A stretch of 31,203 bases of DNA from contig CAZCGA010000070.1 in the NCBI GenBank assembly GCA_964498075.1, positions 1-31,203 of the forward strand. The letters are read 5' to 3'. This document shows, one piece after another, positions 1-8,620 of the stretch (position 1 is the stretch's first letter; each line of letters begins with the position of its first letter). Source of the stretch: CAZCGA01 sp964498075 (GTDB lineage Bacteria > Desulfobacterota > Binatia > HRBIN30). A model generated the notes under the pieces. The model searched no databases. It saw nothing but the letters and a program-made list of their open reading frames with translations, and had not been told where the DNA came from. Made by a program: the position numbers and the translations under genes.

Positions 1-183
1 GGGCGTCGTGCCGGCCCCCGCGGGCGCCGCGGGCTGCGCCGGCGGCCGAGCCGTTGGCGGCGCGCTCGAGCGGCTGCCGTGCGTCGGTTGCGCCGCCTGT
101 GCGACAGACGCGGACACCGCGCACGCACCGAGAAGAGACACGACGAGAAGCTTGGTGATTCGCGAACGCCTGCGCTGGCTCAT
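1..183 (-). CDS. Secreted protein or lipoprotein, N-terminal fragment (cut by window edge)
   Basis: Sixty-one codons are visible before the window ends, reading from an ATG at 183. The protein starts with a positively charged stretch (SQRRRSRITK), then a hydrophobic core (LLVVSLLGACAVSASVAQA), which is a typical export signal. Two cleavage modes are possible. LLGAC resembles a lipobox, with Cys at residue 21, and VAQA-A looks like a signal peptidase I site. After it comes a low-complexity Pro/Ala/Ser-rich linker, common just behind the signal in envelope proteins. An AAGGA motif lies about 10 bases before the ATG. The gene follows mutS2 on the same strand after 78 bases. The functional domain lies outside the window, so I give no function. 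Confidence 0.6.
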   Translation of the reverse strand, partial: MSQRRRSRITKLLVVSLLGACAVSASVAQAAQPTHGSRSSAPPTARPPAQPAAPAGAGTTP

Positions 184-261
184 ATGACATCCGTCCTTTC
201 CAATGTGTCCCTCAGCGACTCCTTCCTATATCCGAACGTGCAGGTGAGGTGAAGCCGCGGG

Positions 262-2589
262 TCAAACGGCGCCCAACTCGACGACGGTCACGCCCGCGCC
301 GCCTTCGCCCGACGCGCCGGGCTGAAAGCGCACGCAGTACGGGGAGTGGGCCAGATAGTCCGCGACGGCACGCTTCAAAGCGCCGCTGCCAATGCCGTGG
401 ATGATGCGCACCGACGGGTAGCCCGCCCGCACCGCACGATCCAGGAAGTCGTCGAGCTGTGCCACCGCCTCCCTGGCGCGCAACCCCAACAGCGTAATCT
501 CCTGCCGCACGTCTTCCGGGGCCGGCGGCAGCCGTACTTCGGTTGCCGGTGCCGGGCGACCCTCCACTCGGCGGAGTTGCGCGGCGGGTACCTCGAAGCG
601 CAGCGTGCCGCGTTGCAACCAGGCGCGTGCGCCTTCCACCGAGAGCAACTGGCCTCGGATACCTGTGTCCTTCACTTCGACCTGATCGCCGATTTGCGGC
701 GCGCCGAACGGAGTCGGCTGCGGCTCCACTGCCGCTGCGTGCTCGTCGATTGCCGCCTCCTGCTGTTGCACGAAGTGGGTCAGGGCGCGCCGGTCGGCGG
801 CGCCGCGTTCGATGGCGGCCAGCAGCTCACGGCCCTGCTCACGTACGGAGCGGACGAAATCGCGCGCCGCGTGCAGGTCGTCGGCCCAGCGGCGCCGGCG
901 CTTCTCCCGCAGCTCATCGAGCAGCGCCTCGGCTTCCTGCTGCGTCTCAGCCGTCGCGCGCAGTCGTTCGTTGAGCTCGGAGAGCCGCTCCTCGTATTGC
1001 CGGCGGCTCTCTTCGAGCCGCTCGACGGCGGCGGCGAGCGCCCGGGCCTGTTCCGAGCGCGCCGCTTCGGCCGCGGCGAGCACGGCCGGCGGCAATCCAA
1101 GACGGCGGGCAATGGGCAGCGCCAGACTTTCTCCGACCGAGTGGTACATGAGGCGATAGCGCGGCACCATGCCGTGCAGATCGAACTCCACTGCCGCCGC
1201 AACGCACGTGGGGTGACTCAACGCAAACACCTTGATCGGCGCGTAGTGCGTGCTCACCGCCACTCGCGCCCCGCTGGCTTCGAGCACCTGGATCATGCCG
1301 ATGCCCAGCGCCGCGCCTTCGTCCGGGTCGGTGCCCACGCCCGGTTCGTCGAGCAACACCAGCGCCGGCGTCGCGTGCTGCTCGATGATCTCCGTGAGAT
1401 TCGCCACGTGTCCAGAAAACGTCGACAGGTTGCGCTCGATGCTCTGTTCGTCGCCGAGATCGCCGTAGATGCCCGCGAAACACGGCAGGCAGCTGCCCTC
1501 GGCTGCCGGGATCAGCAAGCCGCTCTGTGCCATGAGCGCCAGCAGACCGAGCGTCTTCAACGCCACGGTCTTGCCACCGGTGTTCGGTCCGCTGATCACC
1601 AGCACGCGTTTGCCGTCCGGCAGGAGCAAGTCGATGGGTGTCACCTGGCGCTCGGCGAACAGCAACACCGGGTGGCGCGCCTGCTTGAGCGCCAGCTCCG
1701 TGTCGCTGAGCCGCGGTTGCGTGCAATGAAAGCGCTGGGCGAACTTGGCCCGCGCGACCAGCACGTCGACCTCGACGAGCGCCGCAAATGTCTGCGACAG
1801 CGGCTCGATCTCGGCGAGCACCGACATAGTGAGGTCCGCCAGGATCCGCCGCACCAGCGCTTCCTCCTCCTTGGCCGCGAGCAGCAGGCGGTTGTTCAGC
1901 TCCACGGCAAACAGCGGCTCGATGAACGTGGTCTCACCAGATACCGAGCGGTCTTGCACGACGCCCTCATACTGTGTCGCCAAGGCGGTCTTGATCGGCA
2001 AGACGAATCGGTTGTTGCGCAGCGTGACGTAGCGGTCGACGAGGAACTCGGTCATCGCCGGTCGGTTCAGCAAGTCGTCCAGGCGCCGGGTCAGCTGCTC
2101 GCGCAACTGGCGCACGGTGCGCCGCACCTCCGCCAGCTCGTCGCTGGCATCGTCACTGACGTCGCCGTTTTCATCGAGCGCGCGGCTCAACGACGTCTGC
2201 AGCGACGGCACACGCACAAATTGCGCCGGCAGGTGCGCCAGCGCCGCGTACGCACCCGCGTGTTTCTTCAGAAACGCCCGCGCCGCATCGGCGACGCCGA
2301 GCGCCGTGCGGATCTCGACGAGCGCCTTTCCGTCGAGGACGAAGCCTTCGTGTGCGGCCGTCTTGAGCGCCGCGCGGATGTCGGGAAATTCCCCGAGCGG
2401 CAGCGGGCCCTGCTCTTCGATAAGCCGGAAGCACTGCCACGCCTGCTCGAGAGCATGCTCGGCCGCGGCGCGGTCGGCGGTAGGCCGCAAGGCGCGACAC
2501 CCTTCTTTACCGGGTGCCGAGCACGCATACCCGGCCAGTCGATCACAGACGTGATCGAATTCGAGAGCGGTGAGATCGCGTGGACGCAC
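262..2589 (-). CDS. mutS2: Endonuclease MutS2 (MutS-family ATPase with Smr domain)
   Basis: MutS2 is a dimeric ATPase that binds branched DNA or collided ribosomes and is linked to suppression of recombination and to ribosome rescue. The 775-residue length is normal for the family. Visible features are the clamp/lever region (about 1-310), Walker A GPNTGGKT at 334-341, Walker B VLLDEPGVGTDPDEG from about 411, a long charged coiled coil after about 510, and a C-terminal Smr domain with the loop HGIGSGALK. The usual LDLRG of Smr reads LLGLRA here, so the acidic residue is missing and nuclease activity is uncertain. The start is GTG at 2589; no good ribosome-binding site precedes it because a short repeat fills the upstream gap. 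It is the fifth gene of a minus-strand run. Confidence 0.95.
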   Translation of the reverse strand: MRPRDLTALEFDHVCDRLAGYACSAPGKEGCRALRPTADRAAAEHALEQAWQCFRLIEEQGPLPLGEFPDIRAALKTAAHEGFVLDGKALVEIRTALGVADAARAFLKKHAGAYAALAHLPAQFVRVPSLQTSLSRALDENGDVSDDASDELAEVRRTVRQLREQLTRRLDDLLNRPAMTEFLVDRYVTLRNNRFVLPIKTALATQYEGVVQDRSVSGETTFIEPLFAVELNNRLLLAAKEEEALVRRILADLTMSVLAEIEPLSQTFAALVEVDVLVARAKFAQRFHCTQPRLSDTELALKQARHPVLLFAERQVTPIDLLLPDGKRVLVISGPNTGGKTVALKTLGLLALMAQSGLLIPAAEGSCLPCFAGIYGDLGDEQSIERNLSTFSGHVANLTEIIEQHATPALVLLDEPGVGTDPDEGAALGIGMIQVLEASGARVAVSTHYAPIKVFALSHPTCVAAAVEFDLHGMVPRYRLMYHSVGESLALPIARRLGLPPAVLAAAEAARSEQARALAAAVERLEESRRQYEERLSELNERLRATAETQQEAEALLDELREKRRRRWADDLHAARDFVRSVREQGRELLAAIERGAADRRALTHFVQQQEAAIDEHAAAVEPQPTPFGAPQIGDQVEVKDTGIRGQLLSVEGARAWLQRGTLRFEVPAAQLRRVEGRPAPATEVRLPPAPEDVRQEITLLGLRAREAVAQLDDFLDRAVRAGYPSVRIIHGIGSGALKRAVADYLAHSPYCVRFQPGASGEGGAGVTVVELGAV

Positions 2590-2596
2590 GGAGAGC

Positions 2597-2681
2597 GTTC
2601 AGCCGTCAGCGCTCAGCATTCAGCTTCGGATCGGCAGAGGATGGGTTCTGAGCTGAGAGCTGATTGCTGACCGCTGACGGC
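2597..2681. repeat. Inverted period-7 TCAGC/GCTGA repeat element, copy 1
   Basis: Plus-strand units GTTCAGC, CGTCAGC, GCTCAGC and ATTCAGC run at 2597-2624. After a 27-base spacer, GCTGAGA, GCTGATT, GCTGACC and GCTGACG run at 2652-2679. The second array is an approximate reverse complement of the first, so the element can fold into a large imperfect hairpin. It fills nearly the whole gap between the gene ending at 2683 and mutS2. A sister copy lies at 27011-27067. Confidence 0.8.
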
Positions 2682-2682
2682 T

Positions 2683-3006
2683 TCATTTCCTTCTCGCCTT
2701 CAAGCGGGCGAGGGCCGACGCCAGAGTCACGACGTTGGTGGCGCCGCTGCTGCCTTCTTCGACCACTTGCTCGTGCGGTGCCGCACCGCGTGCACTGACG
2801 GGCCGGGCGGGATGGCGCAGGATGAGCCGCGCTTCGCCGACCGAGATCGGCCTGCCGAAGAGGCAGTACGTGCGGTCGCCGTCCTGACGATTGTTCGCCC
2901 ACGCCGCAAACTCCTCGGGTGAAGGCTGGTGACCGACGGCGACGGCGCAGCGGCGCACGACGAAGCCGATCATCATCTTCGGCAGTGGTGTGGTCGGAGC
3001 AGTCAT
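2683..3006 (-). CDS. Small conserved-looking protein of unknown function downstream of ispG
   Basis: This protein of about 107 residues sits directly after ispG on the same strand. I do not recognise a characterised family. The central block (PSPEEFAAWANN, then YCLFGRPISVGEARLILRHP) looks conserved and soluble, and the C-terminus is Ala/Arg/Lys-rich. No signal peptide or membrane segment is visible. The start is uncertain: ATG at 3006 (MTAPTT) is chosen. TTG at 3045 would overlap the ispG stop by two bases, and tandem ATGs at 2976 and 2973 are also possible. The stop codon lies at the edge of the period-7 repeat. Position suggests co-transcription with ispG and mutS2 but says little about function. 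Confidence 0.6.
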   Translation of the reverse strand: MTAPTTPLPKMMIGFVVRRCAVAVGHQPSPEEFAAWANNRQDGDRTYCLFGRPISVGEARLILRHPARPVSARGAAPHEQVVEEGSSGATNVVTLASALARLKARRK

Positions 3007-3041
3007 TCCGGGGGCTTCATGCCGCAGAAGCGACGCGGTCG

Positions 3042-4190
3042 TCAAGCGGCGCCCTGGGAGCGTTCTGCGATCAGACGATCGAGCTCCTCACGCAGGCGCG
3101 GCAGGACCTGCTGGTAGCTGAACGCACCGATCTTCACGTCCTTCTTCTTCAGATTCACCGTCGATGGCCCGCACCACAACCCGAGATCCGCATCGTCGGT
3201 CTCTCCCGGTCCATTTACCCGGCAGCCCATGACCGCGATGGTGATGTGGTGCAGTTGTGCATAGCGCGTCAGCTCCCGGACGTGCGCCGCGAGCTCCACG
3301 AAGCTCTCGTTCTCCACGCGCGAGCAGCTGGGGCACGAGATGATGTTGAGCCCTTTGCCGAAGTCGGGGACCGAGATGAAGCGGCCGTGAGCAACGTCAT
3401 CCAGGATGCGGTGACCGACCTCGACCTCCTCGTGCTTGCGCTCGTTGGGCAACGTCAGTGAGACGCGAATCGTATCGCCTATGCCGGCGGCCAGCAGCTT
3501 CTCGAAGGCCAGGCGCGTCTTGATGATGCCTTCGGGTGGCATGCCGGCTTCGGTCACGCCGAGATGCAGCGGCACCTCCGGCCGCGCCGCCGCGAAGCGC
3601 GTGTTGGCCTCCACCACCGTGCGCGGATCCGAATCCTTGAGCGAGACCACGAAGCGTTCGAAGCCCATCTCCTGCATCACGTTGCAGTGAAAGATCGCCG
3701 ACTGGACGATCGCTTCGAGCTGGTCATCGGGGTAGCGCGCCAGGAACTCCGGCGCCACCGAGCCGCAGTTGACACCGATGCGGATCGCACAGTCCGTATC
3801 GCGCGCCACGGCGACCAGCCACGCAACTTTGTCGCGAATCGACTTGTCGCGCTCGACGTGGTGCAGATGGCCTGGGTTGTAGCGGATCTTGTCGACGTGC
3901 GGCCCGACTTTCTGGGCGAGCCGGTAGTTCTCTTGCAGGTCAACCGCCAGCACCGCGTCCGTCTGCAGGCGAATCTCCTTGAGCGCCTCGACCTCCTTGT
4001 CGTTGTCGACGGCGATGCGCACGACGCCAGCTCCGGCGCGCCGCAGCTGCTCGGTCTGCGCCACAGTCGCGTCGATGTCGCGCGTCTTCGTGGCGCACAT
4101 GCTCTGCACCGCGATCGGCGCGCCCGCACCGATCTGCCCTGAACCAATGCGCACGGCACGCGTCGGTTGTCGCGTTCCCTGGGTTTCCAT
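3042..4190 (-). CDS. ispG: 4-hydroxy-3-methylbut-2-enyl-diphosphate synthase (MEP pathway)
   Basis: IspG (GcpE) reduces methylerythritol cyclodiphosphate to hydroxymethylbutenyl diphosphate, the penultimate step of isoprenoid precursor synthesis in the MEP pathway, using a [4Fe-4S] cluster. At 382 residues it is the standard bacterial length without the plant-type insert. The N-terminal TIM barrel carries RIGSGQIGAGAPIAVQSM. The C-terminal cluster domain has Cys286 and Cys289 (SCPSCSR), Cys323 (GCRVNGPGE) and Glu330, which match the cluster ligands of the family. The ATG at 4190 is the natural start. It lies 37 bases behind the FAD oxidoreductase gene. No other MEP gene is in the window. Confidence 0.96.
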   Translation of the reverse strand: METQGTRQPTRAVRIGSGQIGAGAPIAVQSMCATKTRDIDATVAQTEQLRRAGAGVVRIAVDNDKEVEALKEIRLQTDAVLAVDLQENYRLAQKVGPHVDKIRYNPGHLHHVERDKSIRDKVAWLVAVARDTDCAIRIGVNCGSVAPEFLARYPDDQLEAIVQSAIFHCNVMQEMGFERFVVSLKDSDPRTVVEANTRFAAARPEVPLHLGVTEAGMPPEGIIKTRLAFEKLLAAGIGDTIRVSLTLPNERKHEEVEVGHRILDDVAHGRFISVPDFGKGLNIISCPSCSRVENESFVELAAHVRELTRYAQLHHITIAVMGCRVNGPGETDDADLGLWCGPSTVNLKKKDVKIGAFSYQQVLPRLREELDRLIAERSQGAA

Positions 4191-4227
4191 CAGTATGCGG
4201 GCAAGCTAGCCGAAGGGGTACAGCGAC

Positions 4228-5340
4228 TCAAGGCAGGAACCGTGCGGGGGAGAAGTGCTGCAGCTCCTCGCTGCGATCACCGAGGACCGCGGCCGCGCCC
4301 AGCCGCCCGACGGCGGCGCTTGTCGTCATGCCGTGTCCACCCAGCGCCGCGACCCAGACGAAGCCGTCCAGCTCTGGATCGCGGCCGATGACGAAACGCT
4401 CGTCGCGCGCAAAGGTGCGCAGGCAGGCCCAGGCCGAAACGACGCGTGCGTTGACCAGCCCCGGAAAGGCGCCAGCGATCTTCTCGGCCAGCAGCTGCTC
4501 GACGGCTGCGTCAACGATCGGCGCGCGCGGCGGATGCGGCGCGGCGTCGCACGGGCTCATCAGCAAGCCATCGCCTTCGGGACGGAAGTAAACGTCCAGG
4601 TCGTTGTGCCACACGAACGGCCAGTCGCGAGACACCGCCACGTCGACGCTCGTCTGAAACAAATGCCGGCGGCGCGGCGCCAGCGTGCGCGTCCCAACAC
4701 CGGCGAGTGTCCCGATCTCCCCCGCCCAGGCGCCGGCGGCGTTGACCACGCAGCGTGTCTCGATGCTGCCCCGATCCGTGTGCACCGCTGCGACGCGTCC
4801 GCCCTCGACTTCTACCCCGACGATGGCGCGCCCGTACTCGATGCGCGCTCCCTCGCGGCGGGCAGCGCGCAGGTACGCTTGCAGCAGCTCGTGGATGTCC
4901 ACCACACCGTCCTGTGGATTCCAGAAGGCGACGGCGAATGGAGCGTCGCGCAAAACGGGAACGCGACGGCAGGCGTCTTCCACGTCGAGGATCTCTCCGT
5001 CGATGCCGACCCGGCGACCTGCCTCCTGTGCCTCCTGCAGCGCGGCCATCCCGCTGGCCCCGGCGAGCAGCAGCGACCCGCAGCGTCGCAGCAACGAAAC
5101 GTCGGTGAAGCCCTCCGGCGGCGCTGCAATGAAGCGCGCACCCTCCACCGCCAGACGCGCTTCGGCGGTGTCCGACAAGGCTTGGAACGCCAGCGCCGCG
5201 TTGCGTCCCGACGCGTGCACGCCGGCGATGGCTTCGCGCTCGAGCAGCAGGACGCGGCGCACGCCGCGCGCGACCAGATGACACGCCGTAGACGCGCCGG
5301 CGAATCCCGCACCGATGAGGACGACGTCCGCCGTTTCCAC
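4228..5340 (-). CDS. FAD-dependent oxidoreductase, DAO family
   Basis: This 370-residue protein has the dinucleotide-binding fold of the glycine oxidase / sarcosine oxidase / D-amino-acid dehydrogenase group. VVLIGAGFAGAST at residues 6-18 is the GxGxxG FAD motif. GVHASGRNAA shortly after matches the ASGRNAG-type flavin-contacting segment, and a C-terminal ALGGHGMTTSAAVGR matches the second FAD contact. No signal peptide or membrane helix is visible, so it is probably soluble. The substrate cannot be read from sequence; a secondary or tertiary amine or D-amino acid is the family default. It lies between yfhO-like and ispG genes with gaps of under 40 bases, which suggests a shared transcript but no shared pathway. 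Confidence 0.85.
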   Translation of the reverse strand: METADVVLIGAGFAGASTACHLVARGVRRVLLLEREAIAGVHASGRNAALAFQALSDTAEARLAVEGARFIAAPPEGFTDVSLLRRCGSLLLAGASGMAALQEAQEAGRRVGIDGEILDVEDACRRVPVLRDAPFAVAFWNPQDGVVDIHELLQAYLRAARREGARIEYGRAIVGVEVEGGRVAAVHTDRGSIETRCVVNAAGAWAGEIGTLAGVGTRTLAPRRRHLFQTSVDVAVSRDWPFVWHNDLDVYFRPEGDGLLMSPCDAAPHPPRAPIVDAAVEQLLAEKIAGAFPGLVNARVVSAWACLRTFARDERFVIGRDPELDGFVWVAALGGHGMTTSAAVGRLGAAAVLGDRSEELQHFSPARFLP

Positions 5341-5379
5341 GGCGTGTCAGCCTAGCACCGCTGGGCAAAACGGCAATTC

Positions 5380-7671
5380 TCACGGGCGCCGCACGACGCG
5401 CGTCACCCAGAGCGCCACCGCCGCACCGCCGAACGCCAGCAGCGACACGAGCGCGCCGAAGGCAAGTGACCGCGGCGCATAGCGCAGCACGACATCATGC
5501 GTCCCGGCTGCAACCGGCACGGCGCGGAAGAAACAATCGGCTCGCAGGACAGCCGCCGCAGCGCCGTCAACCGACGCCTGCCATCCCGGATAGAAGGCAT
5601 CCGTGACGACGACGTACCCGGGCTGCGGCGCACTCACCGCGAGTCGAACCTCGTTGGGGGCGTAGCCAATGATGCTCACCTGCGTGCTTGCGGCCACGCC
5701 AGCGCCCGCGACCGGCTCCGGCGCGCTCGCCAGCAGCACTTCACGTCGTGGATCGAAGCCGGGAGCGCGCAGGTCATCGATACAACTCCGCCCCGGGACG
5801 CGCACCGCGTTCACCGCTACGAAGAAGGCGCGCGGCTGGACGTTGCGGTTCTCATAGACCACGGCGGCGTCGGACCGGCGCCACGGGGCCAACGCCGGCG
5901 CGTCGAACCACGTCGCCACATGCGGCTCGCTGGCGGGATCCATGATCACGAAACGGACGCCGCTGAGGTTGAGCAGGCGCGCATCGAAGCTCCTCTCCGG
6001 CGCGCCGATCGTTCCCATGAAGACTCCCAGGCCGGCGGCGAACCCGGCGGCCGGCGCCGGCGGCCGGCTCAGCGCGGAGACAAAGGTTCGGAAGTCGCCG
6101 AGAGAAAGCGGCTCGAGGTCGTTGAGTACCGGGACGTCGAAGTAGCTGCCCAGCTTCGCCCATGTTCCTCTATCGGCAAGCGGCAGCAGCGACAGCACGC
6201 GCGCCGGCGCCTCGCGCCGCAACGCGTCGAGCAGCTCGCGCTGCTCGTCGTAGCGTGGCGCCACACCAAACGGCGACAGGTAGCGCGGATGGAAGAACGC
6301 CGGCGCCACGAGTGCAGCGATGAGCACCGCCGCACACGCGCGGTCTCCGGGCGCCGCGCGGAGCACCGACTGAACGGCGGCGAGGAAGAGCAGTGGCAGC
6401 AGCTCGCAAGCAATACCCGCAGCCGTCGCGGCCGTGAGCCCGGTATGCGGCATGACGATGAGCCGCGCCGTCACGGCGAACAGCGCGCTGCCGGCGACCA
6501 CCACCAAGCGGCGGGGCAGCGTCAGCAACGCCTGCGCGCCGGCACCCGAAAGAACCGCGATGCACAGCGGCCACAGATGCAGCCATCGGCCAGGTGCGCG
6601 AAACCAGCTTCCCGTCGGAACATGGCGCACGACCTCAAAGAGCGCGGTTGCGGGGCCGGCCGCCAGTATCGCGAGGGCCACCGCGATGCCGGCGAACAGC
6701 CGTGCCTCCAGACGGCGGGCCCACGTCCACAACCCAACTCCGGCGAGGAAGAGCGGCGCCGCTCCCTGTGCGGCGGTGAGCAGTTGCCACGGGTCGATGG
6801 ACAGCATCACTTGCTGCCCCGGAGTCAACGACCCGATCGCCCGCACGCTGCGCTGCAGCAGCTCGAGTGTGGGGAGCCACTGAAACGCGCTCAGCCCCAG
6901 CGCGAGCCCCGCCGCCGCCAAGGCGGCCGCACCGGTACGCACGGCGTCACGCGGCGCGTGTACCACGGAGACAAGCAGCCGCACCCCGACGTACGTGCCG
7001 AGCACGATTGCCGAATGGACAATGGTCTCCGGATGCCCGGCGAGGACTTGCAGCGCCCAGACGTACGCCAGACACACCGCGACCTGGATCCGCGGCGCCC
7101 GCAGCAGCCGCTCCGCGCAGGCGAACATCGCCGGAATCCACGCCGAGCACAGGAATTGCGGTTGATCGAGGTACTGGCCGATCACGCCGGCGGCGAAGGC
7201 GTAACTCGCCGCGCCGACCAGCGCCGCAGCGGGACGCAGCTCGAGCGCGCGGCCGAAGGCGTACATCCCCACAGTCGCGATGAGCTGGTGGAGCACACCG
7301 GTGAGCAGCCACGCCCAGCCGAGGTCGCACACCAGATAGAGCAGGTTGAACGGGTAGGCGGCGCCGATCTGGGCGGTCGCCAGCAACGGCGTGCCGAAGC
7401 CCTGATACGGATTCCACAACGGCAGCCTGCCGGCGAGCCACTGTGCCGCCACCTGGCGCTGCAGCGGCGCCCAGTAGACCAGCATGTCCGAGTTGACGAA
7501 CGTGTCGACGCGCACTCCCCCGACCCACCACACGTGGGTCCACCACGCCACCACACACGCCGCAAGCGGCCACCAGGCCGCACGCCGCGCAGCGTCGGAG
7601 AGTACTCGTCGAGGGGTCACAGGGCGCGATCCACGGCGCCACGCTAGCACCCTCGATGGCGCTTGATCCAT
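5380..7671 (-). CDS. YfhO-family multi-pass membrane protein (GT-C-like)
   Basis: A large protein (763 residues from the chosen start) with an N-terminal hydrophobic block of many transmembrane helices. It has the family signature near the N-terminus: DTFVNSDMLVYWAPLQ followed by GRLPLWNPYQGFGTPLLA. The C-terminal soluble part ends in a beta-rich module (DAFYPGWQASVDG, then AVPVAAGTHDVVLRYAP) and a last membrane helix. This layout is that of YfhO proteins, membrane proteins with a GT-C glycosyltransferase-like fold implicated in glycosylation of cell-wall polymers in Gram-positives; the substrate here is unknown. The open frame extends to 7710, but that would overlap the start of the divergent gene at 7709, so ATG at 7671 (MDQAPS) is preferred. 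Confidence 0.85.
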   Translation of the reverse strand: MDQAPSRVLAWRRGSRPVTPRRVLSDAARRAAWWPLAACVVAWWTHVWWVGGVRVDTFVNSDMLVYWAPLQRQVAAQWLAGRLPLWNPYQGFGTPLLATAQIGAAYPFNLLYLVCDLGWAWLLTGVLHQLIATVGMYAFGRALELRPAAALVGAASYAFAAGVIGQYLDQPQFLCSAWIPAMFACAERLLRAPRIQVAVCLAYVWALQVLAGHPETIVHSAIVLGTYVGVRLLVSVVHAPRDAVRTGAAALAAAGLALGLSAFQWLPTLELLQRSVRAIGSLTPGQQVMLSIDPWQLLTAAQGAAPLFLAGVGLWTWARRLEARLFAGIAVALAILAAGPATALFEVVRHVPTGSWFRAPGRWLHLWPLCIAVLSGAGAQALLTLPRRLVVVAGSALFAVTARLIVMPHTGLTAATAAGIACELLPLLFLAAVQSVLRAAPGDRACAAVLIAALVAPAFFHPRYLSPFGVAPRYDEQRELLDALRREAPARVLSLLPLADRGTWAKLGSYFDVPVLNDLEPLSLGDFRTFVSALSRPPAPAAGFAAGLGVFMGTIGAPERSFDARLLNLSGVRFVIMDPASEPHVATWFDAPALAPWRRSDAAVVYENRNVQPRAFFVAVNAVRVPGRSCIDDLRAPGFDPRREVLLASAPEPVAGAGVAASTQVSIIGYAPNEVRLAVSAPQPGYVVVTDAFYPGWQASVDGAAAAVLRADCFFRAVPVAAGTHDVVLRYAPRSLAFGALVSLLAFGGAAVALWVTRVVRRP

Positions 7672-7708
7672 TGATTCATCGAACGGTTTGTTCCATGGTC
7701 GCGAGTGC

Positions 7709-8581
7709 ATGCGTTTGGTGACCTTTCAGCGCGACGGAACGGTGCACGTCGGCGCGGAGACGCGTCGCGGCATCGTCGACTTCCGTGTCGCAGCACCCGC
7801 GCTTCCGCCGAGCCTGGTCGAGCTGCTCGCCGCCGGGGCATCGGCGCTCAAGACGGCGCGCGCGATCGTCGCCCGCGCCATTGATGACGGCGTCGGCCTG
7901 GTGGATGCCGATCAGGTCCGCCTGCTGGCACCGCTGCCCCGACCGGGGAAGATCTTTGGCATCGGACTCAACTACCGGGATCATGCGCTGGAGACCGGGA
8001 ATCCAATTCCGGAAGTGCCGCTGGTGTTCTCCAAGGCGGTGACGGCCGTCATCGGGCCGGGGGCGGCGATCGAAATCCCGCCGGCGAGCACGATGATCGA
8101 CTACGAGGGCGAGCTGGCGGTGGTCATCGGGGCACGCGCCAAGCGCGTGGCGCGCGCCCGCGCCGCGGCGTACGTGGCCGGCTACACCATCATGAACGAC
8201 GTGACGGCGCGCGACTATCAAGTGCGCAGCGGGCACTGCATGGGGAAGTCCTTCGACACGTTCGCGCCAATGGGCCCGGCACTGGTCACCGCGGACGAGC
8301 TCGCGTCGGGCAACGGCTTCGATCTGCGCACGCTGGTCAACGGCGAGGAGCTGCAGCACTCCAACACCAGCCAGCTGATCTTCGACGTGCCGGCGTTGAT
8401 CGAGTACATCTCGGCGGGCGTGACGTTGGAACCCGGCGACGTGATCACCACCGGTACGCCGGCGGGCGTCGGGGTGCAACGCGAGCCACGACGCTTTCTC
8501 AAACCGGGCGATACGGTGCGCGTCGAGATCAGCGGGATCGGCGTGCTGGAGAATCCGGTTCGCGCATCGGGCTCGGCATAG
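7709..8581 (+). CDS. Fumarylacetoacetate hydrolase family protein
   Basis: FAH-family enzymes cleave or hydrate beta-keto or 2-oxo acids in catabolic pathways (fumarylpyruvate hydrolase, 2-oxopent-4-enoate hydratase, ureidoglycolate lyase and similar). Over 290 residues the protein shows a short N-terminal domain (MRLVTFQRDG) and the catalytic domain beginning at KIFGIGLNYRDHA (81-93). The divalent-metal ligands are visible in DYEGELAVVIG (Glu133, Glu135) and NDVTARDYQ (Asp164). The end (GDVITTGTPAGVG, then GDTVRVEISGIGVLENPV) is textbook for the family. The frame is open back to a TTG at 7688, but ATG at 7709 matches the family N-terminus. Exact substrate not determinable; no aromatic-degradation neighbours are visible. 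Confidence 0.9.
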   Translation: MRLVTFQRDGTVHVGAETRRGIVDFRVAAPALPPSLVELLAAGASALKTARAIVARAIDDGVGLVDADQVRLLAPLPRPGKIFGIGLNYRDHALETGNPIPEVPLVFSKAVTAVIGPGAAIEIPPASTMIDYEGELAVVIGARAKRVARARAAAYVAGYTIMNDVTARDYQVRSGHCMGKSFDTFAPMGPALVTADELASGNGFDLRTLVNGEELQHSNTSQLIFDVPALIEYISAGVTLEPGDVITTGTPAGVGVQREPRRFLKPGDTVRVEISGIGVLENPVRASGSA

Positions 8582-8586
8582 TCAAC

Positions 8587-8620
8587 GACTCACGAGCACG
8601 AGTCACGACTCACGATCACC
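8587..8620. repeat. Short dyad repeat of ACTCACGA type between convergent genes
   Basis: GACTC and GAGTC words alternate here: GACTC at 8587, GAGTC at 8600, GACTC at 8607, separated by ACGA/CACG spacers. The block fills the 21-base gap between two convergent genes and runs into the last codons of the phosphoesterase gene, so its final residues (GDRES) are written by repeat sequence. It can form small alternative hairpins and may help terminate one of the two converging transcripts. Confidence 0.55.

Noticed and set aside
346..2670. 774-codon plus-strand open frame opposite mutS2
   Set aside because: It is a GC-bias shadow of the mutS2 reading frame, rich in Arg/His/Gln with no domain, while the minus strand gives a complete MutS2.
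5497..7647. 716-codon plus-strand open frame opposite the YfhO gene
   Set aside because: Composition (Arg, Gln, His) is typical of an antisense shadow; the minus strand shows clear membrane helices and family motifs.
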